Origin: Microvirga tunisiensis
GTDB taxonomy: Bacteria > Pseudomonadota > Alphaproteobacteria > Rhizobiales > Beijerinckiaceae
Direction: 5' to 3'
Assembly: GCF_009296175.1 (NCBI RefSeq)
Contig: NZ_VOSK01000047.1
Location: 1 to 35,078, forward strand
DNA: 35,078 bases
The position numbers were made by a program, and so were the translations under genes. The stretch's first letter is position 1, and each line of letters opens with the position of its first letter. The notes under the pieces were generated by a model. It made no database searches and was not told where the DNA came from. It saw only the letters and a list, made by a program, of their open reading frames with translations. Below are positions 17,309 through 25,534 of this stretch, in pieces.

Positions 17309-17917
17309 ATGTTTTCCGGCGCACAAATTTCCCTCTACCCGATGACGGACGATTTCGTCGAGGTCATCCTCGGCGCCATCAGGGCGCTCGAGCCGTACCG
17401 TCCCAATTTCAGAATCGAGACCGACGACATCTCGACGCTGATCGTCGGCCCGCCCGAGCAGCTCTTTCCCGCCATGCGCGATCTGTTTCTCGCCGCGTCG
17501 GGCCGCGGCGTTCACTGCGTGCTCGCCGCAACCGTCTCGCGCGGTTGTCCAGGCGAGCCCGACGATCCGATCTGCGCGCCGATTGCCGGTTCGAACCACG
17601 ATCAACCGCTCGCAGCGCGCATTGCCGCCGCCGTGAGGCATGTGCAGGCGGCTCCCAGGACCGCGCAGGCCGTGGCCGCGCAATTCTCGCTCTATCCGCT
17701 CGGCAGCGGACACCACATGGACGAGATCTACGGCTGCATCGACTTTTTGAAGGCATCCGGCGTCTTCGACCGCTCGAAGAATTTCTGCACCAAGCTGCGC
17801 GGCGATGCGGGCCCGGTCTTTGCCACGTTGAGCGAAGCCTTCCTGCGCTTCGGCGCACCGCAGGGCCATGTGGCGCTCGATCTCAAAATCTCGGCGAACA
17901 GCCCGAGCAAAGCGTAA
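17309..17917 (+). CDS. ykoF: Thiamine/HMP-binding protein YkoF
   Basis: A 202-residue protein of two tandem ~90-residue YkoF domains: GAQISLYPMTDDFVEVILGAI starts the first (shown across its core) and AQFSLYPLGSGHHMDEIYGC the second. Bacillus YkoF binds thiamine in each repeat and works with the YkoEDC transporter. The ATG at 17309 directly follows the TPP riboswitch and GCGAGG; a GTG two codons earlier is unlikely. No signal peptide is seen, so it is cytosolic. It is the first gene of the ykoFEDC operon, 38 bases before ykoE. Confidence 0.9.
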   Translation: MFSGAQISLYPMTDDFVEVILGAIRALEPYRPNFRIETDDISTLIVGPPEQLFPAMRDLFLAASGRGVHCVLAATVSRGCPGEPDDPICAPIAGSNHDQPLAARIAAAVRHVQAAPRTAQAVAAQFSLYPLGSGHHMDEIYGCIDFLKASGVFDRSKNFCTKLRGDAGPVFATLSEAFLRFGAPQGHVALDLKISANSPSKA

Positions 17918-17955
17918 TTTTCCGCAACAACTCGCCGCACAACAAGGAGGTCGTC

Positions 17956-18540
17956 ATGTCCGTGTCCCGTGGCTGGACATTGAGGGAAACCTTCATCGTC
18001 ACCGTGATCGGCGCGGTGTTCGCCGTGCTCTATCTCGGCTGGGTGCAGGCGTGGCTGATCGCGCAGGCGGCCTTCGGCCCCCTGACGATGGACGTGGTGA
18101 TGGGCTTCTGGTTCGTCGCCTCGATGGTGGCCGCCGCCATCATCCGCAAGCCCGGCGCCGCCTTCGCGGCCGAAGTGCTGGCCGCCGCGGTGCAGGTGCT
18201 GCTGGGAAGCCCCGCCGGCTTGCTGCTCGTGGTCAGCGGCATCGTCCAGGGCGCGGGCGCGGAAGCGGTCTTCGCAGCAACGCGCTGGCGCAATTATTCG
18301 CTGCCGGTGCTGATGGCCGCAGGCGTGGGCGCGGCGATCTTCTCCTACATCTACACCTGGATCCGGTTCGATTACGGCGCGCTGCAGCCGACGCTGCTCG
18401 TCGCCATGTTCGTGCTGCGGACTTTGAGCGGTGCGCTGCTCGGCGGATGGCTTGCCCACATCATCGTGCAGGCACTCTACAAGACGGGCGCGCTCGCGGG
18501 CCTTGCGATCGATGTCGAAAAGCGCTCCGCTGCCGCCTGA
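17956..18540 (+). CDS. ykoE: ECF transporter S component YkoE (thiamine/HMP)
   Basis: This 194-residue membrane protein has about five to six hydrophobic segments (for example FIVTVIGAVFAVLYLGWVQ) and would be the substrate-binding S subunit of an energy-coupling-factor importer. The TPP riboswitch and the YkoF neighbour give the ligand class: thiamine or its hydroxymethylpyrimidine moiety. AAGGAGG sits 6 bases before the ATG. The last 29 bases overlap the start of the ATPase gene, which points to coupled translation. Confidence 0.9.
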   Translation: MSVSRGWTLRETFIVTVIGAVFAVLYLGWVQAWLIAQAAFGPLTMDVVMGFWFVASMVAAAIIRKPGAAFAAEVLAAAVQVLLGSPAGLLLVVSGIVQGAGAEAVFAATRWRNYSLPVLMAAGVGAAIFSYIYTWIRFDYGALQPTLLVAMFVLRTLSGALLGGWLAHIIVQALYKTGALAGLAIDVEKRSAAA

Positions 18541-20209
18541 ACCCGCCGCGGAATGGGGTGGGGTCGAGATTCACTATCCCTTCGCCAGGCACCCGGCGGT
18601 CGGGCCCGTGGACCTGTCGATCAGGCCGGGCGAGCGGGTCCTGCTGCTCGGCCCATCGGGCTCCGGAAAATCCACGCTGCTGCTGACGCTGACGGGGCTC
18701 ATTCCCGACAGCATTCCCGCCGAGGTGAGCGGACATGTCCGGCTTTTCGGTCAGGATGTCTCCTCGCAGAAGCCGTGGGACTGGGCGCGCCAAGTTGCGC
18801 AGTATTTCCAGGACGCGGACCAGACGCTCTGCGGCATGCGGGTTGAGGACGAGCTCGCCTTCGCACTCGAAAGCCGCGCCCTGCCGCCGGAGCGCATTTC
18901 GCAGGCCGTCACAGAGGTCATGCGAAAGGTCGGCGTGCCGGAGGAGTGGCGCCACCGCCGCTCCGCGCAGCTATCGGGCGGCGAACGGCAGCTCGTGGCG
19001 CTGGCCGCGACCCTCATTCAGGACGCCCCGCTCTTCGTCGCCGACGAGCCGACCGCGCATCTCGCGCCGGAAGCCGCACGGCGCTTGCATGATTTGCTGA
19101 CGAACGGCAAGGGCGGGCAAACCATCCTCGTCGTCGATCACAGGCTCGACGGCCTGATCGAATCCATCGACCGCATGGTCGTGCTCGGCCGTGACGGCAC
19201 CGTCATCGCACAAGGCGAACCGCGCGCGATCTTTCGCGACGAGCGCTCGCTTCTGCAATCGCAGGGCATCTGGTGCCCTGCCGCCAGCGCGCTCGATGCG
19301 GAACTGATGCGGGCGGGCATCGCCACGCCGGTCGCGCCGCTTTCCGTCGAAGAAGCACTCGCGCATCTCGATCCCGAGGGCGCTCCAAGAGACCATCTCG
19401 ACAGAGCGCGTCCCGCCGTCGAGGCCTTCGTCGCCTCGGTCAGGCCAACGATCACCACGCGCGATGCACCTGTGCTCGTTCAATTGGCGAAGGCCGATTG
19501 CGCACCTTTCCTCGGCCCGACCGTGCTGCGCGGCATCGATCTCGCCATCCACCAGGGCGAGGTCGTCGGCGTGCTGGGCAGGAACGGCGCAGGCAAGTCG
19601 ACGCTGGGCCTCTGCCTCGCCGGTCTCCTGCCGCTGAAGGCGGGCACGCGCCAAGGCCCATCGGGCGGCTATGCGTTTCAGCGTCCCGAGAACCAGTTCA
19701 CCGCTGGCACCGTGTACGAGGAGCTGCTCACCGCGCTGCCCGAGCGCATGAACACGGATGAGAAGGCGGAGCGCGTGGCGGCGGCACTGGAGGCCTGGGG
19801 CTTGGCGGATCTCACGAGGAACCATCCGTTCGACCTGTCGCAGGGCCAAAAGCGCAAGCTTGCGCTGGCCTCGCTCACCCTGTCGGACCGTTGGCCGCTC
19901 CTCGTGCTCGACGAGCCCATGGCGGGTCTCGATGCCCATGGCGCAGCGCTCCTGACGCAGGAGATCCTGTCCCTGCGCGAGAAAGGCCATACCCTTGCGC
20001 TGATCACGCACGACATGGATCTCGCCTTAAGGCTCTGCCCGCGTTCCATCGTGGTCGGGGAGGGGGGAATCCTGGCCGATGGTCCCACGCAGGAGCTGAT
20101 GAACGATGCCGCTCTTCTCGCCCGTGCCGGACTTGCGGAGCCTGCCTGCGCTGCGGCGATGCGATGGCTGAAGGCCACCGCCCGACGGCTGGCGGTCGTC
20201 CCGTGCTGA
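18512..20209 (+). CDS. ykoD: ECF transporter duplicated ATPase YkoD
   Basis: A 565-residue fusion of two ABC ATPase domains, equivalent to the A and A' subunits of an ECF module. Domain 1 has GPSGSGKST, LSGGERQLVALAA and LFVADEPTAHL; domain 2 has GRNGAGKST, a LSQGQKRKLALASL signature and LLVLDEPMAGLD. The linker around residues 265-310 is variable. Start ATG 18512 lies inside the end of ykoE; the upstream open frame to 18431 is a shadow of ykoE. It energises YkoE through YkoC. Confidence 0.92.
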   Translation: MSKSAPLPPEPAAEWGGVEIHYPFARHPAVGPVDLSIRPGERVLLLGPSGSGKSTLLLTLTGLIPDSIPAEVSGHVRLFGQDVSSQKPWDWARQVAQYFQDADQTLCGMRVEDELAFALESRALPPERISQAVTEVMRKVGVPEEWRHRRSAQLSGGERQLVALAATLIQDAPLFVADEPTAHLAPEAARRLHDLLTNGKGGQTILVVDHRLDGLIESIDRMVVLGRDGTVIAQGEPRAIFRDERSLLQSQGIWCPAASALDAELMRAGIATPVAPLSVEEALAHLDPEGAPRDHLDRARPAVEAFVASVRPTITTRDAPVLVQLAKADCAPFLGPTVLRGIDLAIHQGEVVGVLGRNGAGKSTLGLCLAGLLPLKAGTRQGPSGGYAFQRPENQFTAGTVYEELLTALPERMNTDEKAERVAAALEAWGLADLTRNHPFDLSQGQKRKLALASLTLSDRWPLLVLDEPMAGLDAHGAALLTQEILSLREKGHTLALITHDMDLALRLCPRSIVVGEGGILADGPTQELMNDAALLARAGLAEPACAAAMRWLKATARRLAVVPC

Positions 20210-20943
20210 CATCGCTCAACCCGCTATCGAAACTTGTCGTCTGCTGCATCTGGCTCGTCGCCGCGGTGCTGGTCTTCGACCCGCGGTTCCAGCTCGCGGG
20301 GATCCTAGCGCCGGCACTCGCGCTCATCGTCCTCCATCGCACCTCGCCGCTGGTGCTGCTCGTGCTGATGGTGCCGTTCGCCCTGTTCGGCTTCGGCTTT
20401 CTCACCACAAGCCTGCTGTTTCGCCAGGAGAGCGATTTCGCCATGCGCATGGCAGGTGAATCCGTTCTCGCCTCGCCCGAGTTCTCGGCGGGCGTCACCC
20501 TGTTCCTGCGCGCGCTCGCTTGCGGCATGATCTCCCTGTTCTTCGCGCTCACCACCGATCCCGAGCTCTTCGTGCGCGCTCTGATGCGGCACGCCGGATT
20601 GCCGCCGCGCATCGGCTATTCGCTGTTTGCGGCCATGCAGCTCGTGCCGGACCTGGCCGGGGAGGCGCAGCAGATGCGGCTTGCCCGCGCCATGAAATCC
20701 GGCCGCCGCCCGCGGCGCATCCCGGGCCCCTTCGAGCTGATGAGCCTCGTCATCCCGTTGCTCGCCTTCGCCATCCGCCGCGCCGGCCGCACGGCGATCG
20801 CCATGGAGGCGAGGGGCCTCGGCACTGCTGGCCCACGCACGATCATGAACGCGCCTTCATTCCACGGGCGCGATGGGGTGTTCGTTGTCGTTGCGTTGGG
20901 AGTGCTGGGAGGATGCGGCGTCGCGGTGGTTGGGGGCTTCTGA
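20203..20943 (+). CDS. ykoC: ECF transporter T component YkoC (CbiQ-like)
   Basis: A 246-residue membrane protein of the CbiQ/EcfT family that couples the ATPase to the S component. It has hydrophobic segments at CCIWLVAAVLVF and LLVLMVPFALFGFGFL, and the C-terminal coupling helices with the family motifs LARAMKSGRRPRR and AIAMEARGLG (ARG twice is the EcfT signature). The GTG at 20203 overlaps the ykoD stop by 7 bases and starts VLTSLNPLSKL as family members do. An in-frame ATG at 20164 would add 13 residues and cannot be excluded. It ends the ykoFEDC operon. Confidence 0.9.
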   Translation: MLTSLNPLSKLVVCCIWLVAAVLVFDPRFQLAGILAPALALIVLHRTSPLVLLVLMVPFALFGFGFLTTSLLFRQESDFAMRMAGESVLASPEFSAGVTLFLRALACGMISLFFALTTDPELFVRALMRHAGLPPRIGYSLFAAMQLVPDLAGEAQQMRLARAMKSGRRPRRIPGPFELMSLVIPLLAFAIRRAGRTAIAMEARGLGTAGPRTIMNAPSFHGRDGVFVVVALGVLGGCGVAVVGGF

Positions 20944-20980
20944 GAGCGCCGCCGATCACGGTCGCCGGCGCATCGTATCC

Positions 20981-21071
20981 CCTTCGGGATCACCGGCACC
21001 AGGCCGCTGATCCCGAAGGTTTGAAGCGCTGAGCCTCTTCTCATCGAGATGGCCGGGACAAGCCCGGCCAT
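20981..21071. repeat. Dispersed palindromic repeat after ykoC, two hairpins
   Basis: CCTTCGGGATCA (20981-20992) pairs with TGATCCCGAAGG (21008-21019). ATGGCCGGG (21049-21057) pairs with CCCGGCCAT (21063-21071). The second hairpin is the same element as at 5782-5804. It lies between the convergent ykoC and CAP-RTX genes and may end both transcripts. Confidence 0.75.
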
Positions 21072-21097
21072 GACGTGGTGAGATTATGGCTCGTCCG

Positions 21098-22000
21098 TTA
21101 GAGCACGAAATCGGTGCTCATGAAGCTATGAGCCCCAAGCGCCTTGATCGTGAAATCGGCAGTGCCGTCGCCGTTGACGTCCCCGGCAAGGTACGTGTTG
21201 CCGCTCGATTGATACGCCTTCAGCTCCCCGGCGACCTTGTGGAAGCCCTGCGTGTCGATGAACTTGAACGCCTGGTTTCCGGATGCCCGCGTGCTGGCGT
21301 CGATGCCCGACAGGTTGATTGTGTCGGTGCCATGGACGAAGTCGCTGATGGTGTCGCCGTTGGCTTCCGATGCCGTATCGAACACGAAGGTATCGTTGCC
21401 GGAATGGCCCCAGAGCACGTCCCGCCCGCCGTTGCCGTTGAGAATATCGTTGCCGGAGGTGCCATACAGCGTGTCGTTGGAGCTGTTGCCGATGACGGAT
21501 TGTCCGGTGGGCGTGGTCGGCGTCGTCGGAGTGGTCGGCGTCGTGGTGCCGACGTCGTTCGCCTCGGCCCGCTCCGTCGCATTCGGCGTGCCGAAGTTCT
21601 GCGTCACGAACACGACCTTGTAGCCGTTGATCGTGCCTTCCTTCAGGCCGATCCCGATCTCCTCGAACGAGCCGTTGACGATGTTGGCGTAGTGGCCCGG
21701 CGAGTTCATCAGGTTGGTGTGCAGCTGGCGGACGGTCGCCTCGGTCATTCCGCCGCTCACATAGGCGATGTTCTCGCCCCAGCCCTGCCATCCGTAGCCG
21801 GCCGACGTCATGCGGGCGCCCGCGCTGGAGCCGTTCACGCCGGTGTGGGAGAACGTGTCGGTCTGGTCCATCCATGCGCTGTGAGCGTCAGTGGAGTCCA
21901 GAAGTTCGCCGTCGAAGGTAAGCGGCTTGGCCCCGGCATTGGCACGAGCCTCGTTGATGAGCTGCAGAAAAAGCGTTTCTAAATTGGTTGGTGTCGTCAT
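21098..22000 (-). CDS. CAP (SCP-like) domain protein with RTX C-terminus
   Basis: A 300-residue, probably exported protein. Residues 9-135 form a CAP/SCP domain: LINEARANAGAKPLTFDGEL, a HSAWM helix, FSHTG, GENIAYVSGG, and HYANIVNGSFEEIGIG. A TTPTTPTTPTTPTG linker follows, then RTX calcium-binding repeats (NDTLYGTSGNDILNGNGGRD) and a terminal DGTADFTIKALGAHSFMSTD region. There is no signal peptide, and with the RTX tail this indicates type I secretion; no T1SS genes are in the window. CAP proteins vary in function (sterol binding, proteolysis or none), so the role is open. Confidence 0.88.
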   Translation of the reverse strand: MTTPTNLETLFLQLINEARANAGAKPLTFDGELLDSTDAHSAWMDQTDTFSHTGVNGSSAGARMTSAGYGWQGWGENIAYVSGGMTEATVRQLHTNLMNSPGHYANIVNGSFEEIGIGLKEGTINGYKVVFVTQNFGTPNATERAEANDVGTTTPTTPTTPTTPTGQSVIGNSSNDTLYGTSGNDILNGNGGRDVLWGHSGNDTFVFDTASEANGDTISDFVHGTDTINLSGIDASTRASGNQAFKFIDTQGFHKVAGELKAYQSSGNTYLAGDVNGDGTADFTIKALGAHSFMSTDFVL

Positions 22001-22242
22001 TCTTGAAAAGGCCCCTTGGAAAAACGTCTTAGGCTTACATTCCGACGCAATAAAACGGTCTTGTTCAATGTCGGAACGAAAGACCGCGCATGGCCCGCCA
22101 ATGTGTTGACAATGTGATTGGCGCCCCCTGGAGCAGGCCTGTCCCGTGGGTCAAGAAGAAGAATTTCCCCTCAGCCCATTCACGAGACGGCTTTGCCCCG
22201 CTACAACTCCGTTGCATCTCCTCGCAATCCGGATCACCAGCC

Positions 22243-23477
22243 ATGGCCGCCAGCGTTACAGACCGTTTCCTCCGCTACGTCGTCATCGACACCCAGTCGG
22301 ACGCCCAGTCTCCGACCCAGCCTTCGACCGAGAAGCAGAAGAATCTCGGCCGCCTGCTGGTCGAGGAACTGCTCGAGATCGGAATCTCCGACGCGCATCT
22401 CGACGAGCACGGTTACATCTATGCGACCATTCCGTCGAATACGCCCAAGAACAACGTGCCCGTGATCTGCTTCTGCGCCCACATGGATACGGCACCGGAC
22501 TTTTCCGGCACGAACGTCAAGCCGCAGGTGGTCCGGAACTACCAGGGTGGCGACATCCGCCTGCCGGGCGATCCTGCGCAGGTCATCCGCGTCGCGGATC
22601 AACCCGTGCTGAAGGACCTGATCGGCCACGACATCGTCACCTCGGACGGCACCACGCTTCTCGGCGCCGACGACAAGGCCGGCATCGCCGAGATCATGGC
22701 GGCGGCAGAGTTCCTGATCAACAACCCGGATATCAGGCACGGTACGATCCGCATCCTCTTCACCGTCGACGAGGAGATCGGCCGCGGGGTCGACAAGGTG
22801 GATCTGAAAAACTCGGCGCCGACTTCGGCTACACCATGGACGGCGAGACGGCCGGCACCATCGAGGACGAGACCTTCTCGGCCGATGCGGTGGAGATCGC
22901 CATCAAGGGCGTGGCGATTCATCCGGGCTTCGCCTACGGCAAGATGGAGAACGCCATCAGGATCGCCGGCGACATCATCGCGCGCCTGCCCAAGGACATG
23001 GCCCCCGAGACCACGAAGGGCCGCGACGGCTTCATCCACCCGACGGGCGTCTCCGGCGTGATGGAGAAGGCGAACTTGAGCTTCATCATCCGCGATTTCA
23101 CGGAGGAGGGGCTCAAGACCAAGGAGGCGCTGCTGGAGAGCATCACCCAGGAGGTGATGAAGAACTATCCGGGCTCCGGCTACACCTTCACGGTCAAGGA
23201 GCAGTACCGCAACATGAAGGTCGTGCTCGACAAAAATCCGGAGATCGTCGAATCCGCCGTGGAGGCGATCCGCCGGGCCGGCATGGATCCGGTGCGCGGC
23301 AGCATCCGCGGCGGCACGGACGGTTCGCGGCTCTCCTTCATGGGGCTGCCCTGTCCCAACATCTTCGCCGGCGGCCATGCCTTCCATTCCCCGCTGGAAT
23401 TCGTCAGCAGCCAGGACATGGACAAGGCCGTGAAGACGATCGTCGAACTCGCCAGGCTCTGGGAGGAGCGCGCGTAA
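22243..23477 (+). pseudogene. pepT: Peptidase T with a one-base frameshift
   Basis: The frame starting at 22243 encodes the first half of an M20 tripeptidase (VTDRFLRYVVIDTQSDAQSP, the zinc ligand motif HMDTAPDFSG, GADDKAG, DEEIGRG). It runs into shadow after VDKVDLK at about 22811. The homologous second half (KLGADFGYTMDGETAG to the stop at 23477, with GGTDGSRLSFMG and GGHAFHS) is in another frame. The switch falls in the A-run 22807-22811: one extra A would restore DLKKLGADFG and a protein of about 411 residues, the family length. All zinc and catalytic residues are otherwise present. It could be a real mutation, a homopolymer base-call error, or, less likely, -1 frameshifting at GAAAAAC. 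Confidence 0.85.
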
Positions 23478-23525
23478 CGCGCCTCCTCTTCAGAACAGGC
23501 CGATAATCGATGCGGCGCGGGATTG

Positions 23526-23540
23526 TTAAGACATCGCTAA
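23526..23540 (+). promoter_or_regulatory. Possible CtrA-like site
   Basis: TTAA at 23526-23529, seven bases, then CTAA at 23537-23540: one mismatch from TTAA-N7-TTAA, and the right arm continues CTAACCAT. It lies about 118 bases before the start of the small membrane-protein gene at 23658. The motif alone is common by chance, so confidence is low. Confidence 0.28.
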
Positions 23541-23657
23541 CCATAAAATCGAGAAACGGGACTTGCCGCATGCGATGATGGGAATCCTGCGTTAGGTTAA
23601 GGGCGTTCCCAGGACAACACGTTCATTTCGCACGATATCGCGCGGGCACGATCCATT

Positions 23658-24197
23658 ATGTTGCGCTTCCTCATTCTCCTCACCCTCGTTACCGTCTTCG
23701 TTCATCTGTATGGACCGGTGCTCTTCAGCCGAGCGCCACTCCTGAGCAAGCTGAAGCGCGTCCCGATCCAAATCGGTGTCTTCGCCATTCTGGCGCTCGC
23801 GACCGTCAACGGCTTCCGTGGCGATCCGCAGGCCCCCGAGCCGCAGGTGTCCACGACGAAGCAGGCGCCGGACGTCGAGACGACGGCGGCCATCGCGCAG
23901 CCCGTCGCGCCCGAGCCCCTGCTGCCGAAGGACGCCGCGGCAGCCTGTGTCGAGCAGGCTCTGAGCGAAGCGCGCGCCACGGAAGACATGGTCGGCCAAA
24001 CCTGGTTGTCGTCGGTCGAAGGCTTTCTCGAGACGGCCCCTGGAGAAGTGACGGTTCAGTTTGCCGTCGGGCCGAGAGCAGGCCCGCCGAAGGGGCCTCA
24101 ATGCCGGTCCGAGGCACGCCTGACCTGTGCCGTCGCCGGTCGCGATGTCAGGCCCATCACGCCCGTTCACATGACGGGAGCGCAGATCTCCTGCTGA
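23658..24197 (+). CDS. Hypothetical membrane-anchored protein
   Basis: This 179-residue protein starts with two hydrophobic segments (MLRFLILLTLVTVFVHLYG and VPIQIGVFAILALATVNGF) and continues with a Pro/Ala-rich linker and a C-terminal region with cysteines (ACVEQALSEA, PQCRSEARLTCAVAG, a final SC). A paired Cys layout suggests disulfides in the periplasm. No family is recognised. No clear ribosome site precedes the ATG, so the start is uncertain. It stands between pepT and the convergent pentapeptide gene. Confidence 0.65.
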   Translation: MLRFLILLTLVTVFVHLYGPVLFSRAPLLSKLKRVPIQIGVFAILALATVNGFRGDPQAPEPQVSTTKQAPDVETTAAIAQPVAPEPLLPKDAAAACVEQALSEARATEDMVGQTWLSSVEGFLETAPGEVTVQFAVGPRAGPPKGPQCRSEARLTCAVAGRDVRPITPVHMTGAQISC

Positions 24198-24315
24198 GCG
24201 GCGCACCGAAATGGTCCTCACCCAACGAGGCCCAACTCCTCAAGCGGCGCATCGTTGGGTACGGAAAACCGGAGCCACTTTTCGCTGACGCGGACCTCCG
24301 GCTCCGCACGATGCG

Positions 24316-24936
24316 CTAATCCACTCGTACATCCAGCCCGAGGGCCCGGGCGATCGTCATGGTCTGATCGATCGTGATGATCGCACCTTTCAGGGCGACA
24401 TTCTCCGGTTCGATGGCGCTCAGGTCGCTGCCGCGCAGATCGCAGCGGGAGAGATCGGCGCTGTTGAGCCAGGCCCCGGACAGGTCGACATCGCGCAAGC
24501 AAGCTCCCTGACAGCGTGCCCCGGTCAGATCGGCCTCCCGCAATCTCGTGCCCCGGAAGGAGGCCGACCGGAGATCGGCGCCGGACAGCCCCACATGTGA
24601 CCAGTTTCCGCCGACGACCTTCATGATCTCGAAGCTGCAGCCGTCGAACATGCTGCCGACGAACTTGCATTCCGTGAAGCTGGAATCATAGAACTTGCAG
24701 GAGACGAAGGTGCAGTTGACGAAGGCGGCGCTCTCGTGGACCGACGCATTGAAGCGTGCGCGCCGGAACGTGCATTCGGTAAAGACCGCACCGGTATTCT
24801 TCACCTCGGTCATGTCGAGGTCGACGAACAGAATGCGGGTGTGGCTCTGGCGGGCGATGTCCTGCCCGGACCAGTCCGCGCCGGAGATCGTGGTCTCGGT
24901 CTCAGGTGCGGAGGCTCCATATTTGCGCTCAGCCAT
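24316..24936 (-). CDS. Pentapeptide-repeat protein (Qnr-like shape)
   Basis: A 206-residue protein built mostly of pentapeptide repeats: a first block with F at the centre (CTFRRARFNASVHESAAFVN, then CTFVSCKFYDSSFTECKFVG) and a second, after a short break, with L at the centre (LSGADLRSASFRGTRLREAD, DLTGARCQGACLRDVDLSGA). The size, single break and final GAIITIDQTMTIARALGLDV are like the quadrilateral beta helices of Qnr/MfpA proteins that mimic DNA and protect gyrase. Family-level repeats are certain; gyrase protection is not shown by sequence. It is a single gene with no mobile context. Confidence 0.85.
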   Translation of the reverse strand: MAERKYGASAPETETTISGADWSGQDIARQSHTRILFVDLDMTEVKNTGAVFTECTFRRARFNASVHESAAFVNCTFVSCKFYDSSFTECKFVGSMFDGCSFEIMKVVGGNWSHVGLSGADLRSASFRGTRLREADLTGARCQGACLRDVDLSGAWLNSADLSRCDLRGSDLSAIEPENVALKGAIITIDQTMTIARALGLDVRVD

Positions 24937-25025
24937 CGGCCCCTGATCCTTGTGCCGTTTGATATGCGGGCTTCATCTTAGAGCAACGGCGGCCGGGCAT
25001 CATCCGGTCTCGTAGGTCCGATGCT

Positions 25026-25286
25026 CTAGTGCAGCGCGGACATGATCCGCCGGATGGTCGCCTGGAGGAGCTCGATTGCGGGCTCCTTCTGATCGGCGAG
25101 CATCGCCAGGGAGGCATCGCCCCGGCTCACCATCGCCGTCTCGAGCACGGCGTAATAGGCGAGATCCCGGGTCCGGCCGCTGGCCTGATCCCGGAGAGAG
25201 CTGATCGCTTCGATGATCCCGAGCGACTGCCCGCTGCCGACGAGGTCGCAGGCCTTCTTCAGAATGCCGAGGACGGTGGTTTCCAT
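25026..25286 (-). CDS. Small hypothetical protein
   Basis: An 86-residue protein, METTVLGILKKACDLVGSGQ to IRRIMSALH, largely helical and without signal or membrane segment. CAGGGGC lies about 9 bases before the ATG at 25286. It is on the same strand as the pentapeptide gene, 89 bases upstream of its start, and could be cotranscribed. No family is recognised; codon use looks coding, but the assignment rests on that and on the ribosome site. Confidence 0.58.
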   Translation of the reverse strand: METTVLGILKKACDLVGSGQSLGIIEAISSLRDQASGRTRDLAYYAVLETAMVSRGDASLAMLADQKEPAIELLQATIRRIMSALH

Positions 25287-25479
25287 GAGACATGCCCCTG
25301 TTCAGCCGGGTTCGACCCGGCCTGATCCCGTGATGGTGTCGGTCGGCCCAGGTGAGCCCGAGCTCTGGGGCAAGAATATCATAACGGTTCTGGATGGGAC
25401 GATGCGTTTTTGTCGCGCCGGGCGGGGAGGGGCAGCCACCCGCATGCGCCTGACCGCGCCTGACGGTGGCACGCAAACA

Positions 25480-25514
25480 AGAGCGCTCCGGCCCATGAGG
25501 AGCCGGAGCGCTCT
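25480..25514 (-). terminator. Rho-independent-type terminator after the glycerophosphodiesterase gene
   Basis: A perfect 13-bp stem pairs AGAGCGCTCCGGC (25480-25492) with GCCGGAGCGCTCT (25502-25514) around a 9-base loop. On the minus strand it begins about 20 bases after the glpQ stop and is followed by TTGTTTGC, a partial T-run. Confidence 0.75.
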
Positions 25515-25534
25515 CGCCAATGCCGTTTTAAGGA

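Noticed and set aside
22106..22111. TTGACA as a -35 promoter element before pepT
   Set aside because: No -10-like sequence is found 16-18 bases downstream.
22807..22812. Programmed -1 frameshifting in pepT
   Set aside because: The heptamer GAAAAAC is a weak slip site, no clear downstream stem was seen, and peptidase T is not known to use frameshifting; mutation or base error is simpler.
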